This document shows positions 12,801-24,822 of a stretch of DNA of 64,000 nt, piece by piece (position 1 is the first letter of the stretch; each line of letters begins with the position of its first letter). Position numbers and translations under genes: made by a program. Source of the stretch: Augochlora pura (Eukaryota > Arthropoda > Insecta > Hymenoptera > Halictidae); contig NC_135773.1 in assembly GCF_028453695.1 (NCBI RefSeq), positions 25,407,782 through 25,471,781 on the forward strand, written 5' to 3'. The notes under the pieces were generated by a model that saw nothing but the letters and a program-made list of their open reading frames with translations, was not told the DNA's origin and did no database searches.

Positions 12801-13843
12801 CTTTGCTGTGATTCACAAATGATGTAGTTTCTTTTTCGTTTACCAACTATCTTTGTAGTATTTAGCTCAAATGGGATATTGTCCACAAACCGATGCCATG
12901 CTTGGATCGTTGAACTCTTTTGATCATCTTCGTCTATTTGCGTTACTTCGTGGAATACCTAAATCAAAAGTTGATCTAGAAGTCAATAAATGGATAAATC
13001 GACTAAGTAAGTTGCATTTCCTGGTTTCGAAAAATCATTTGATGAATTTTTCTAATATTTGCGTAATTTCAGATCTAAACGCATGCATGTCACAGCCAAG
13101 CAGTACTTACAGCGGCGGTAACAAAAGACGTTTGAATATTGCAATGGCATTAATAGGAAATCCAACCCTTGTTCTCCTAGATGAACCAACGACTGGCGTT
13201 GATCCTGCTGCCAGGAGGTCTTTGTGGAACGTACTTCAGTCGTGCCAGGCATTGGGGCAAGCTATTATACTTACTTCACACAGGTATTTCACTTTACTCG
13301 GTAATATATATTATTACAAAACCATAGTACTATGATTTACATAAAATAAAAATCGTACAGCATGGAGGAATGTGAAGCTTTGTGCAACAGACTAGTCATT
13401 ATGGTGAAAGGTCAATTGGTTTGCATCGGTGCTAGTCAGGAATTGAAACAACGTTTCGGTGCTGGTTATAATATTCACATCAAATTAAACCCAAGCCGAT
13501 CGGATAGTGATCTTAGCATTATAAAGAACGTTATGGAGTCTTCTTTAACGTGCGAAGTCAGAGATGAGAATTTGGTAACTTGTCTAGATTACTGTGAATC
13601 ATTTATATGTTGGACACACTAGCAATAATAATTACTTTTTTTACAAAGGGATTTATCGCTTACCACGTGAGTGATACTACGACATCGTGGGAGAAAATGT
13701 ACAGTACGATGGATGATTTGAAAATACGAGTCAATTGCATCGAGGATTACGCCGTCTTATCGGCGACATTAGAGCAGCTATTTATCCAATTCGCCAGAGG
13801 AACTGAGCAATCAGACAGGGATCTTGCAGATGGCAATGTGTAG
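6839..13843 (+). CDS. ABC transporter subfamily A, full transporter (ABCA3-like)
   Basis: Full-length ABCA transporter, probably moving lipids across membranes. Twenty-three exons join in phase to 1663 residues, close to the usual length of ABCA3: 6839-7151, 7233-7534, 7627-8026, 8097-8264, 8354-8541, 8763-8927, 8985-9093, 9226-9380, 9452-9613, 9774-9845, 9918-10056, 10129-10366, 10448-10607, 10680-10896, 10978-11496, 11578-11703, 11852-12070, 12137-12409, 12487-12785, 12859-13006, 13073-13283, 13361-13574, 13649-13843. There is one membrane span near residues 26-45, an extracellular loop, then a membrane block. NBD1 has Walker A GHNGAGKTT (534-542), LSGGQ (635-639), Walker B IMDEP and switch His691. 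NBD2 has Walker A GVNGAGKST (1371-1379), a variant signature YSGGN (1470-1474), LLDEP and His1527. The C-terminus ends in the family-typical LEQLFIQFAR. No break is seen. The subfamily is firm; the ABCA3 assignment is inferred from length and layout. Confidence 0.92.
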
Positions 13844-13850
13844 TCGACAG

Positions 13851-14010
13851 GTGTTTAAATACCGTAACAATGGTCCTATTTCGAAATATTATTATTGACC
13901 TACAATTTGCAGCTCAAATTCAATTTCTAAGTGTTTAAATATAGTAATGATGGATATATTTCGATGTTATTACGGAATTTCAATGTTCAGCTTAAATTCA
14001 ATTTTTACGA
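13851..14010 (+). repeat. Two-copy 80-bp tandem duplication in the ABCA 3' region
   Basis: Two diverged units of about 80 bp lie head to tail just after the ABCA stop codon. Both begin GTGTTTAAATA (13851 and 13931) and both end in a TCAAATTCAATTT / TTAAATTCAATTT block. They probably lie in the 3' UTR. Confidence 0.75.
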
Positions 14011-14419
14011 TGCTTTTAAAATATTTTTCTTGTAAGTATTAATGCACACACTTCATCGTGCACTATATTTATGGTATTGCGTACGAGATTATAATACAAA
14101 AAAGTGTACACGTGCGCGTATTTTAATATATATATAGTACAAATATATTTATTGTTAACTAATGACATTGTTAGAATTCCGTATACAATCGTTATTAGTA
14201 TATGGTAATTGAAATGTCACTGAAACCTTTTTAGTTCTAATGGCCGCTGTAGGGTGGGAAAAAAAGGCTACAATCAAATAAATTACGCGTACTTTGTATA
14301 AATAAAAAAGTTACATAAACGATATATTCTTATGTACATAAATCCGCCATTAAATACAATTATTGTAATGGAACAGAATTGAATCGTATAATATTCAATG
14401 ACTTTTACGGTGTCGTTGT

Positions 14420-17400
14420 CTAGTAATGGTATCCACCCGAACTTGTTTGGTATGAATTTGGACCTTGGTAAGAGCCACCGCTGCCACCACCGCCACCGCC
14501 ACCTCCTCGGGCTCCACCTCCGCCACCGCCGCCGCTGCCACCGCCATTTCCTGTGTTCATAAAGCAGAAACAACCGGTTAGAATGCGTTGATAAACATTT
14601 CAATTACCGTTGTGCCAGCCAATTACGATAAAACGTGAGCCGGGAAACATTTTCAAGAGATTGTCATCGATGTAACACACCGTAACCACCCCCTGGAGAG
14701 TATCCTCCTCTACCGCCGCCATTACCACCGCCACCACCACCCCCGGAGGTATCTTGATTTTCGCCTCTAGCCTCAGCAGCGAGAGCTAACTCAACGCCTC
14801 GTTGAATCTCTGGCGGAATAGGAGGTGGTGTCGGAAGATGTGCGCCCTGGGGATGGAAACCCTCTTCATCGGCGGTATAGCTAATACTATACTGTACACC
14901 GTCGGGTCCTGTGTACGAATACGAACCGCTCACTGCTTCTCCGTTCCCTGGCGAAAAAGAACATTTCGTGACTTTTTTGCTGCGTATTAGTTCAAAGGAG
15001 AGTAGAAAAAATCAAGGTAAATATTAGCCATGAAATCCATTTTGAATTGCGTTAAACTCATTGAAAATAAATCGACAAAATGAAGTTTCTCCCCACGGCA
15101 TCTTAGCTTCCAAGTTCAAAGCGTTGGATCGGAGCATCGTAACAAGTTGTATGTATTACGCTCACTGCATCCCGTTACCTGTACAGCAGAACAACGCATG
15201 GTGTTTGACGCAACAGGCGGCGGTCGAGCCGATTGCGTCACTGTATCGGCTGTTTTTGCGGCTTTCCAGCTTGTTAGAAGCAATCATTGTTCGGTGATCA
15301 CTCATCACGAACCGAAATAGGAATACTAAGTTGCCCGAGGATCTGTCGAAAGCCGGAAGAAGGTCACGTTTTGGATCGGATCATGCCGCTACTCCCCCCC
15401 ACTGACACAAATCAATCTTTTCGATCGTTAAATGAATAGAGTTTTTTGAAATTTGAAAACCAGCGCAATAACTAACGCGAGGAATTAAATACCGAGGAAA
15501 GGAGACTTCGTTGGTTGCCGGTATCTATAAATTAGTCTTATTATCTATAAGACTTTTGAATATAAGTAGCGCAATTTGACCCTATGACAACTTGATCCTA
15601 CACATGCTACATTCCGTTCACCGGGTCTGTTGTAACCAGTATTCGAGGAGGAACGCGATGATGGATAGGAATTCATAACACCGAAACACGATAGCGGCGG
15701 ACCGCGAAGAAGAGTTCGGGATATGGTTGTTGGGAAACACGAGTGACCCTGATCTCACCTTGCTGATGGCCGGTTTCCTGCGCACTGATACCGTTTCCTG
15801 TTTCGTAGCTGAACTGGTAGTTGCCGTCTCCGCCGTTATCGTTATTGTATGAGATGATTGGGATCTCTTGGCCGCCGCCACCGCCACCGCCTCCCGGTCC
15901 TCCCCTGGGTCCGCCACCCCCGCCGCCACTACCACCGCCAGTTGCTATAATGAAAATACAAAGAGGAACCATTCAAAATTCGAAACGGTCTCCAAATAAG
16001 CCAGTTGTACAGTAAGAACTTCAATTCTTTTCAAAAATATCCTCTGCAACATTTGATTAGTTCATAAATGGACGTCTTCTTCTAGAAATTATCGAAATTC
16101 ACCTTGGAACAATTTGACAACTTTTGACTCGATCCAATTTCAAGAAAAGTTTCATTGAAAGTATTTTAAGAAGATTGAGAAATGTTGTCATCGACAGGCA
16201 TTCTATAATTTTCCGGATAAATTTCAATCAATTGTTCAGGCATAATCGACTCGTTATCGATCGACGTACCTGTGCAATCCAAGGGTTGCGCCACGAAACC
16301 GGAGAAACCCACGACCCGGCGCACCGGAGGTATAATTCGTAATTGAATAGAGACTAATTACTCGGCACAAAGGGAACGACACGAGATGTTCCGATGCGTT
16401 CTGATTCTCGCAACCGCGCGAATTCTCACCAACTTCAAATCGTACTTGAGACACAGCCGTCCTCAGATGCGCGTCTTCATTAGACGGGAGCGACTGAAGG
16501 GGATCCAGAGCGATTAGGCATTCCGCGTTAGCGGTTTTCACTTTTCTTTCGTTGTCGCGTTGCTAATTCCACGACATACTTTACATAATTGATGTAGCTC
16601 AGACGACGCGGGTAACACTCTTTGTTAGATGAAGTAGCATTATTGTCTATTACAGAAAGCTTCAATGTACATTCAAAATATATGTACATTTTTTTTCTTT
16701 TTTCTGTTTTACGTTTGGTTACAATTCTTAAGTTTTCGTTTTTGCGTTCAGAGATAAGATTTTATGAGAAAAGGATATAATAAAATGTTGGATAAGTAAT
16801 CTTATGGATTAAATTAACATAGTAGAAACTCGAGACAACCGTAATTGAATTCTTTAAATGTTTTAGAAACAAGAATTTACAACGAGTAGATGATGAAATA
16901 TTCAGATATTTAACTTTATTAAGAAGAAATGAATACTCACGTCCACCGTATCCTCCACCACCGCCGCCTCCAAATCCACCGCCTCCAGATCCGCCACCGC
17001 CAAATCCACCGCCTCCAGATCCACCGCCGCCAAATCCACCGCCTCCAGATCCGCCGCCACCTCCTCCAAATCCACCGCTACCTCCACCCCCGCCGTAGCC
17101 ACCTGGTCCACCGGGTCTGCCGGGTCCTCCTGGTCCTCCTGGTCCCCCATGACTGCCAGGACCTCCAGGACCGCCTGGTCCTCCAGGTCCGCGTCCTCCG
17201 GGACCACCTCGTCCGCCAGGACCACCAGGCCCACCGGGACCACCGGGTCCCCGGTTCGGGGCTTGAATCAATCCACCGCCGCCAGCGGTACCCGCATTTC
17301 CCGGAGGGAGATAAGTGTTGTCCAGTCGGGCCGCGTAACACGTGCCAGTCACGGCCAATATCGCCAAGGCGAGCTGTCAAAAGTGATGGTTTTTCAAATT

Positions 17401-17482
17401 TCTGACAGACTATTGCTCTAAATTAACGAAAATACCCCGGTGTTTGCGTACATACCAATTTTGATGAAACCTTGCGCAACAT
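14420..17482 (-). CDS. Cuticular protein, CPR family RR-1, glycine-rich
   Basis: Structural exoskeleton protein that binds chitin through the Rebers-Riddiford domain. Five exons join in phase: 17482-17456, 17373-16941, 15944-15759, 14947-14681 and 14550-14420, giving 347 residues. The short first exon encodes only MLRKVSSKL and completes a signal peptide with LALAILAVTGTCYA from exon 2, a layout typical of insect cuticle genes. Residues of about 45-153 are collagen-like GGP/GRGG and GGGGSG arrays. The chitin-binding domain spans about 195-254 (NYQFSYETGNG, then GSYSYTGPDGVQYSISYTADEEGF, ending GAHLPTPPPIP); the PDG..Y...Y.ADE.GF pattern is RR-1. More poly-glycine follows, ending SGGYHY. A reverse-strand TATATAAG at 18242-18235 could be the promoter if a 5' UTR intron exists. 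A TTTATT at 14148-14153 (AATAAA on this strand) may end the transcript. Confidence 0.92.
16944..17260 (-). repeat. Glycine-rich coding repeats of the cuticle protein
   Basis: Two adjoining arrays lie inside exon 2. The first (about 17080-17260) encodes collagen-like Gly-Gly-Pro/Arg units from CCNGG-rich 9-bp blocks. The second (about 16944-17080) has 30-bp units encoding GGGGSGGGGF-type repeats. They give long false open frames on both strands. Confidence 0.85.
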
Positions 17483-17810
17483 CTTCAATAAACCCTACTC
17501 AAGTATTTAGTCGTATTTCGTTCGCGCCCTGCTTCTCACTTTAAGGGAGAAATCAACACTTTTTTCGTGAACCAGCTCTTCTACGTAAATTTTTAAAAAG
17601 TTGCAAACAAATGGTATCCATGAGTATCTCAAATAAAAGTTGCACCACATGTTTGAATATCTTTTGTCGTTTGCGATTTATGCGCCGTTACGTAGAAGGG
17701 TTGATTTCTTACATCAAGTAAAGAACGGACACGAACGAAATAAGACTGAATTATGGGAAAGGTCTGACAGACTCAAACACTTACGCAAGGTTTCATAAGA
17801 ATCGACGTGT
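17455..17810. repeat. Diverged inverted duplication covering cuticle exon 1 and its upstream DNA
   Basis: The left arm (about 17455-17608) and right arm (about 17669-17810) are reverse complements with indels. Matching blocks are ATGAAACCTTGCG at 17464 with CGCAAGGTTTCAT at 17784; GTATTTCGTTCG near 17513 with CGAACGAAATAAG near 17732; GAAATCAAC near 17550 with GTTGATTTC near 17700; and CTTCTACGTAA near 17579 with TTACGTAGAAG near 17688. The unmatched centre is about 60 bp. The left arm contains the start codon and donor of the cuticle gene; the mirrored copy has lost the ATG. Confidence 0.7.
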
Positions 17811-20800
17811 ACCTGTTACCGGGATTCTCTTGCAAGCTAAGAAATGAATTCGTGCGCTCGGACTAAAGCGATCTTCCGAAGCTGTCACTGACGCATGTAT
17901 CCCGAGCACACTCTGTCTCGATTCACTGACTGGTCAATTTTTCTAAATACGTCGACGACTCTCGGGAACAAACGAAGCAAAAGCGTCGGGGCAACATTCT
18001 CGTGGTGGTCCGCGAACCGACGCCGCCGGCTCCGCGGTCCGAGACCCGGGACCGGAAGTCGGGGATACACCGGCGACCGACTATTGGTGCTCGTACCGAT
18101 CTCATCTCGCCGAAGAGTCCGATCTTCTAGGAACGCGAGTCCTCCTCGGTGTTATTCGTCGCACAGCCGGAACGTGTCTATGGCCAAACGATGGCAATAA
18201 TTGGTCTGTGTAGATTCAGGTCGAAGCGAGCGTGCTTATATACCGATCCGTACTCGAGGCTCGTCTTCCTCCCACCCGGCGACGCAAGCAGAGTAGTCTC
18301 GTTGGGCCTGATGAACACCCGGTGCCCCGTGTCCCTCGGCGAAGTTCGCGAACTCGGGGGGAGCGACGGAGAAGGATTCGCACGGCGATCGGCACGGTGG
18401 AGGAGGATACCGCGGAGGATACCGAGGGGGAGAGGGCGGCCGAAGATGAGCACTCTCGGGTCTAGAGAGACGCGGGGCTGAGAACGCGATTGCGCAAGCC
18501 GGGTGATACAGATCGGCGGGCATCTCGGAGTCGGACCTGAAGGTCGGCTAATCGGGTCGACATGAAAGTGAACCGAGCTTGGCATGTGGGAGAGCATAGA
18601 CGGGCGAAGGGACCACGAAGAGAAAAAGAGAGGTTACGGCTCCCATCGGGAAAAGACGGATCCGCGACGTTGGAGGGAAAAGAAGAACAGCGAGGAGAGT
18701 TCGCGCCGGGTACCAACGGCGCGCGCGCGCGCGCGAGCGTCTCTTCTGATATCCTCGATTGCGTAGACCCGGCACGATCCCAAGACGCGGTGCGTTCCTC
18801 CTTGTAATTATATCGGTCGTTCGGTGTCCGACATCGCGGGGTCATCATCATCCGCTGGATGGTACACGATGGCTTATGGAGAGCAGCAACGCAAGCTCCG
18901 CAACCGCTCGCGATTATTGCGCAAGCAAATGCGTTGCGCATCGAGCGTATGATAGATCTTGGTGTACGATCGTGTACGTATTAGAGAGGAGCCGCTCCAA
19001 ATCGTCTCTTGTGTTCCCGATTGGCACGTAACTCGCCGCTTAACGATCCACCTCGGGTCACCGTGTTCACGCTCCCAGGCAGACGCCTCCCAGTTCGGCG
19101 CCAATCGCTTCCCAATACCAGTCGTACGTCTCGTCTTCGATACGACTCCAATCTTACCCTGCGGCTAGCTTTAGTTCCTTATTCACGCCATTCCTCGCGT
19201 CTACCGCGAGCACCCATATGATCCTTAGACCGTCGCTTTTCCACCGGGGAGTGGGATCCCTGCTCGTCGACCGATGCCGCTGCACCGATTAACCCTCCGT
19301 TACCCATTGTTCTGTCCGTTGGACGACTTCATTTCAGAACAGTGATTTAGAGTACCCAAACGTGCGCCGAGATTTATCGCGTTTCCACGGTTACGGCTTG
19401 TCTCTTCACCGAAGGTAGACCGTACTGTCCGAAGTGAGAAGCTCCGCTGGTACGATCAAATTTGTTTTGCGCCGGGTGTCCGAAATACGGAGAAACAAGA
19501 AAACGTTCGTCGACTTCCGCGAACGCCTTCTTCGTCTCCGTAAGGTCCGGAGGGTCGAAGACAGTGTCTCGACGTAGTAAATGTGGCTTCCATTAGTTCC
19601 AGTCGAAAGACCGCCGTTCCTAATTTCACGAGTTGAATATCTGTATATTGCCAGCCACTTGTACATCACCTACTGTCAGACCGATCGAACGATTAGAACG
19701 ATCACGCGTTCGAAGCCATCATCGTAATCGCCGCATCGACGCGTCGGCTGCTTTACGTGTACATACCGCCATAAGGGCGATAGAGTGAAATGCCTTACGT
19801 AATCGGTCATACTTTCTTTGTACGAAACTCATAATAAGCATTTGCAAAAGAAAGTTCTAGAACCGAGATGAGGTAATCCATCGCACTCCCCCAACACTGA
19901 TCGCGGAGAACTTCTCCGAGTTATGTAAACCGTTTAATTTCTAAGATCGATTTATGGCACCGAGTCTGCCGGAGATCTGCCATTGTAGCGACCCAAGGAA
20001 GCTGCTACCATTTCGTCCAGGGAATAAGATTCATTAAAGACGGAGAGAACCCACACCCTTCCGCAATTTATCGAATACCCGATAAACGTCCGTCAGCTCG
20101 GGTTTCGAAATCCGCACTGACGCGGCAGTTTCACAAGGCGGCCCGACGAAGGCTTCATGACCGATGCGTTTCGCTTAATCAGGCACTAAATTGTTCAAAT
20201 TCAGACCCGGCATATTCGCAAGCTGACACTCGGGGTTCCGTCTAGCTTATCTAACCATCGTCTGCTGGTTTATTCACTCTGCAAACATTTACAGATTTCT
20301 CCGAGCAATCGGCCGTGGAATCGAGGATTCGGATGGAACGATGCTGTTAGCATCCTAGCGGTTTCCCACGATTCAACCCCGCTGCCAGACCATGCGTCAG
20401 AACTGCAGCGGTATTCTTTGAAGATAGGAGACGGTAGATCGCGGATGGGTTTCCAGATCTTTCTGAAACGACAGCGACGCGTGCAAGAAGTTATCAGCGT
20501 TTTTCCAGGTACGCAACCGTTCGAACCTCCTCGTAGCAGGAGGAGCGTCGATTGTAAAAATACGGGATCACGAAACCGAGAGGAAGAAGAAGACGCTGCA
20601 ACTTGGACGTTTCAGAGTCCGCTTCGTACTCGATAAAATTTTAGTTACCTGGCGAGGGAACGACGGAGAAGATACAGAAACTAGCGTGATCCGTTGATCG
20701 ATAGGGATCGGTTCAGCTGTTCGAATTAGCTGATGCCAGGGGTGCGGCCCGCTCGGATAAAAACAGGGCGATCGTGAGCCGGAGTCTCAATAATAGGATA

Positions 20801-23800
20801 CCGCGGGCCCCGCTCGAGACAATGTATTTACCCTGGTTACGAGAGGAGAGTACCGCAAGCGATGCTTTCTAAACGGATCGAGTCACCGAACGCGCCGATA
20901 CGCTTTGAGAAGACCCAGCCCTTTGCCGCGCTATCCGCGCGTTCATCTATCTTTTCCTGCTCGTGTTATGCCAGAGGTGAGGTTCACCCGGAGAAACACT
21001 TCTTCATGAGGCAGCGCTCTGTCACGGTATCATCGGGATTTGCTCCCGACGTCGGGCGCTGTCGCCAAAAAAGGATCGTGGAAGACGAGCGAGATCCTAG
21101 CCGGTGTAATAAGTGATCCGTGTTCCGTTGCGCCGTTCCTAACAGAGACACTCGATCCCCGCGGTAAATACCGAATAAGGAGTCGCTACATTTTGTCGGA
21201 ATTAAGTTGCGCCTTCCTCCGTCCGCTGCTCGTTGGATTCCACCGAAGGGTTGAACGAACCGATCCACTTATACGCGTGATCATTGATCGTTTCGCGTCG
21301 CGTCGGAATGGAATGTGTTCTCGATCTTCGATTGATCATCTTGCTCAGTAAACCCTGGGGGATCCTCGGAAATGGTTACACAAATATGCGCTCCCATTTG
21401 CGTCCTACACATTAGGTCATATTTTTAAATAAACACATGAGATTGTAATTAAGTGGTAGAGAATCGAAATTTGACGGTATAAAAAGAATTTGAATAGATG
21501 ATTCCGTGTGTCAGTTTTAAAAATTGCGCGCAACTGACGCGCTTGAAGACTACGATCACGCGCCTGATCATCGGATCACACGATCTTATCAACGACTCGC
21601 CGCTTCCAAAATATCTGAACGTTGTAAGGTGGGAAAGTTGAATATAGACTGACAAGTTAAATCGCTTGTCCCGGTTCGCGGGTTGCGATTGTCTAAGAGG
21701 TCTTACCCTTGAAGCCACCCGCGAGGACAATAAATGCCAGATATTCTGAAACCGTTATGGCGTCACGGACAGGTATCGTTCAGCTCATGTTTCATTGTTC
21801 TTGCGGCAGTTAAGGGAATCGGGGATATCGCGGTCGTACTTGCTCTGCCATTTTCCACTTAATTATTTATCGGTCGAACAGATCTACGCTTTTAGACAAA
21901 CGTTGAATAAACTCCGGGGGAACCTCTCCGGTTTAGAGAGATTCTTGTGCCCCGTGACACCCATGCGAGGCATATTTCTACACACTCGTCCAGAGAAGGT
22001 TGAGCTATAATGGATTAAGAAACGCCGCCGCGCTGCTCGTCTCCACTTGATGACCTGGCTAATTGCTGTTATGCGCGCATCGCGCCCGGTTACGTGCGCG
22101 CGTCGCGGGCAAAGAGAAATGATTTCGCGGGACCCCACCACGCGTGTTCCCGTAATCAGAATAATCAGAGGACAATTCCAATCGACTTTCTCCATTGCTA
22201 CGAATTCCTGCGGCGAATCGGAGACGAGCGACGGGGAATACACACGGAAGCGGGTTCGCACGTCGTTATTGAATAATGATCTCGAACTCGGGAGACTGCA
22301 CGCGTACACGTTGCGTGTTCCCTCCTCCGATCGGCATCTGTCTTGCTTTCTTTGTTACGACCTCGATGCTGCGGATGATCGTACCATTTCGAAACACCCC
22401 GCGTCGGAGGTCGGCGCATAGAGGAATGAGAAAAAAAGTCTGCGGTCTCGGCGGTTCTTGCGCATCCTGACGCAACGAGGTGAGCGCGGATGGACGTTCC
22501 CGATGGTAACAAGGAGAGCTACCGTGCGGTGGACGCTATCGGGCAAATTCATTTTCTAAACATGACCAATCATCCCCCCTTGGTCATCAAGAGACGCGTC
22601 TTCGAACACTTTCACAACGGCAACTCGCGCGCATCGACGCGCTGACCACTTAGCATCAACGGTCGAACTGTCAACGATTCTCACGCAAAACCCTTTCCAG
22701 ATGAAACATTTGTTGGGGCAGTTTTGTCTCCGTCGCTCGGGGCATCTCGCTCCGTGCATCTGTCCTGATCATCGCTCTTAGATATAGAAGACCGCTGAAC
22801 CTTGTCTTTTGCTGGCTATCTTAATTATTGTAATTACTCTCGTGTCTGCGAGCTATCACCAGTCACTTCATCGTAGCTCCTGCCATTAAGACGTAACAAT
22901 TATATATTATGTAGTTCGGATCATTATGGTATAGATTCATTAACGGACGAACGCGAATTTTTATTTACACCGCGTAAAGCTTCGTTCAGACTTGCATTAA
23001 ATGTCGTACATTACACAGGGCCATTTTTATTCGTACTTGACAACTTCATAAATTAAATGACTCGTACAAGACGTTTTCAATTGAGATAAGGGTAATGGAA
23101 TTTCACTTCGAAGTTGCAAGTAACAAGACACCATCGCTACCGTCGTTTTGTACTATCTCGAACATTTATTTGTAATTAACGACATTCTATTTTCGTTTAA
23201 ATTGAACATTTTTTTAAACAATCGTTCGAATCATAACGGTGTATCTTGCAATTAAATGTTTCGTGCGCGGTGCTGTTTAACACAAATAACGCATGAAATC
23301 CTTATGCTAATCATTTTTGTTCAACTTGCGTTAACTGACGCAAGACGTCGTGTAACGGAATCCGTAAATACTGGAGCTGATACTTTCATCCCGGATACCG
23401 AGGCGCATGGAGATAATAGTCAGCCTCTTCTCAGCAATGTGTAAATTTTAAGCATTCGTGCCCGTAGGGTAGCAAGACGTCGATGGAACGGTAATCGAGG
23501 AGGGTCAGCGAAAGGATGATGCGAACAAAGGAAACGCGACGCTGGAAGACGTCAATTGGTGAAGGTATCGTGCTGTTGGCTTCGTCGGAGTCCCAAAAAA
23601 GGTATCGACATGCCATCATCCGAGGCTCCGTGGATCGCGGGATCGATAGGATCAGGACTCGTGCGCGCTGCGAGGAACGTTTCTCCTCTGTCGAGGAACG
23701 AGCAAGTGAATGGGTGCACACGGTAGCGTTTCAGCCTTCTCGAACTGACTCGGGGAAAGAAAATATAGTGCAGTCCGGTTGCATAATGGCACGGAGGCGC

Positions 23801-24580
23801 ATCACGTCGACCCGGCTCGACGCGAGCTACTTTGAGAACCTACGGTAACAGTCTCCTGTGCATCGTCGACGGTGACCTTTGCGGCTGAAGGCGGTCGCGT
23901 CGGGGTAGGGGTGCTGTAACGCTGTAACCGACCGGTGCGCTTCCAATCAGCCCTAGGCGATGAAGGTGGATGATGATACAGTTTCTGTGCAGCATGGACA
24001 CCGCCGACATCCGGAATCGAGCCGCTTGTCGCAGACGCTGCTAGCGATGTAAGGGGCAGATCCTTCGAATCGCGATGCGGAGACATTCGACATCGTGAAT
24101 CGAAGATACGCTTAAAACGTAGGCAGCTGACAACGGGAAGCAGTTTTCTGAACATACGGGCAAAGCGTATTGCCAACTCGAAGGGATGACGCAACGGAAG
24201 ACTCTTAGGGTTTGATAATCTCTGGTATCAATTACAAATCTCGAAGTTTCGCATAGTTGACGGATTTCACTCGAGGAGACACATTCTAATTAGCATCGAC
24301 AGGCAGTCGCTTCTAATTAATAGGGATACGGGTGATTAGAAGTACAGCACGTACGTGTGTAGTTTGAAAGGAACGTTAATTAGACAGAATCAAGTTATTG
24401 CGTGTTCGCTTGCTTTTTTTACAGCCGACTGCAACATCTTCGAGTCTGTTTTCTATATTCCGAATTTTATTGCTGCGATAGAATTTCGTTTCTAGTGAAG
24501 CAATTCATGTTTTCTTTCTCTCCAACCATGCGATCACATATTTCAATATCGATTTACTTGAGTTGAAACGTTTCAGCTTT
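17811..24580. other. Intergenic region, mostly GC-rich, no gene supported
   Basis: CpG-rich DNA with an alternating GC tract at about 18720-18736. Open frames up to 159 codons (18462-18941, reverse) occur, but they overlap in several frames on both strands, as expected from the base composition, and none shows a known domain. TTAACCCTCCG at 19289 resembles one end of the TTAA-flanked elements described elsewhere. Nothing else could be assigned. Confidence 0.5.
18235..18242 (-). promoter_or_regulatory. TATA box candidate (TATATAAG, reverse strand)
   Basis: A perfect TATATAAG on the reverse strand lies in otherwise GC-rich DNA, about 750 bp upstream of the cuticle start codon. A reverse-strand GTAAGTG donor-like site near 17786 would let a 5' UTR exon end before the coding first exon. 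No initiator motif was confirmed, so this is only a candidate. Confidence 0.3.
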
Positions 24581-24822
24581 TTAACCCTTTGCAAACGAAA
24601 GGCAACTCTAAGGTACCGCTAGAAATGATAAAGTTTCGAAATAATTTTTACAAAATTTACTTATATTTATAAAATTGTTAAGAGCTGTTAACTGTTACAC
24701 GAATCACAAAATTCGATTATATAATGTATAAAATGCACTAAATTATATAAAATGGAAATATTGTAAGTCTGAACAAATATTATTGATTTCCAGTTAAAAT
24801 GGCTACGACTGCAAAGGGCTAA
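24581..24822 (+). mobile_element. TTAA-flanked miniature inverted-repeat element, copy A
   Basis: The element starts TTAA-CCCTTTGC and ends GCAAAGGG-CTAA, giving an 8-bp terminal inverted repeat; the right TTAA is mutated by one base. TTAA target sites with CCC-starting termini are the hallmark of piggyBac-type elements. The 242-bp AT-rich interior has no coding capacity. It is homologous along its length to the element at 54666-54904, sharing CTCTAAGG.ACCGCTA, TTATATTTA.AAAATTGTT and CCAGTTAAAATGGCT blocks. Confidence 0.7.

Noticed and set aside
15618..15758. Extension of the cuticle open frame beyond 15759
   Set aside because: The GTGAGA donor at 15758 and the phase-matched acceptor at 14948 complete the RR-1 domain; the extension is intron.
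16902..17405. Acidic, basic and Trp/Arg-rich repeat proteins in alternative frames
   Set aside because: All are shadows of the glycine-rich cuticle exon, whose frame alone joins a signal peptide and an RR-1 domain.
18462..18941. 159-codon reverse-strand open frame with Cys-rich start
   Set aside because: It lies in CpG-rich DNA with several overlapping frames; no domain and no splice context.
20518..20528. GTTCGAACCTCC resembling a tRNA B box
   Set aside because: No A box at the right distance and no cloverleaf could be drawn.
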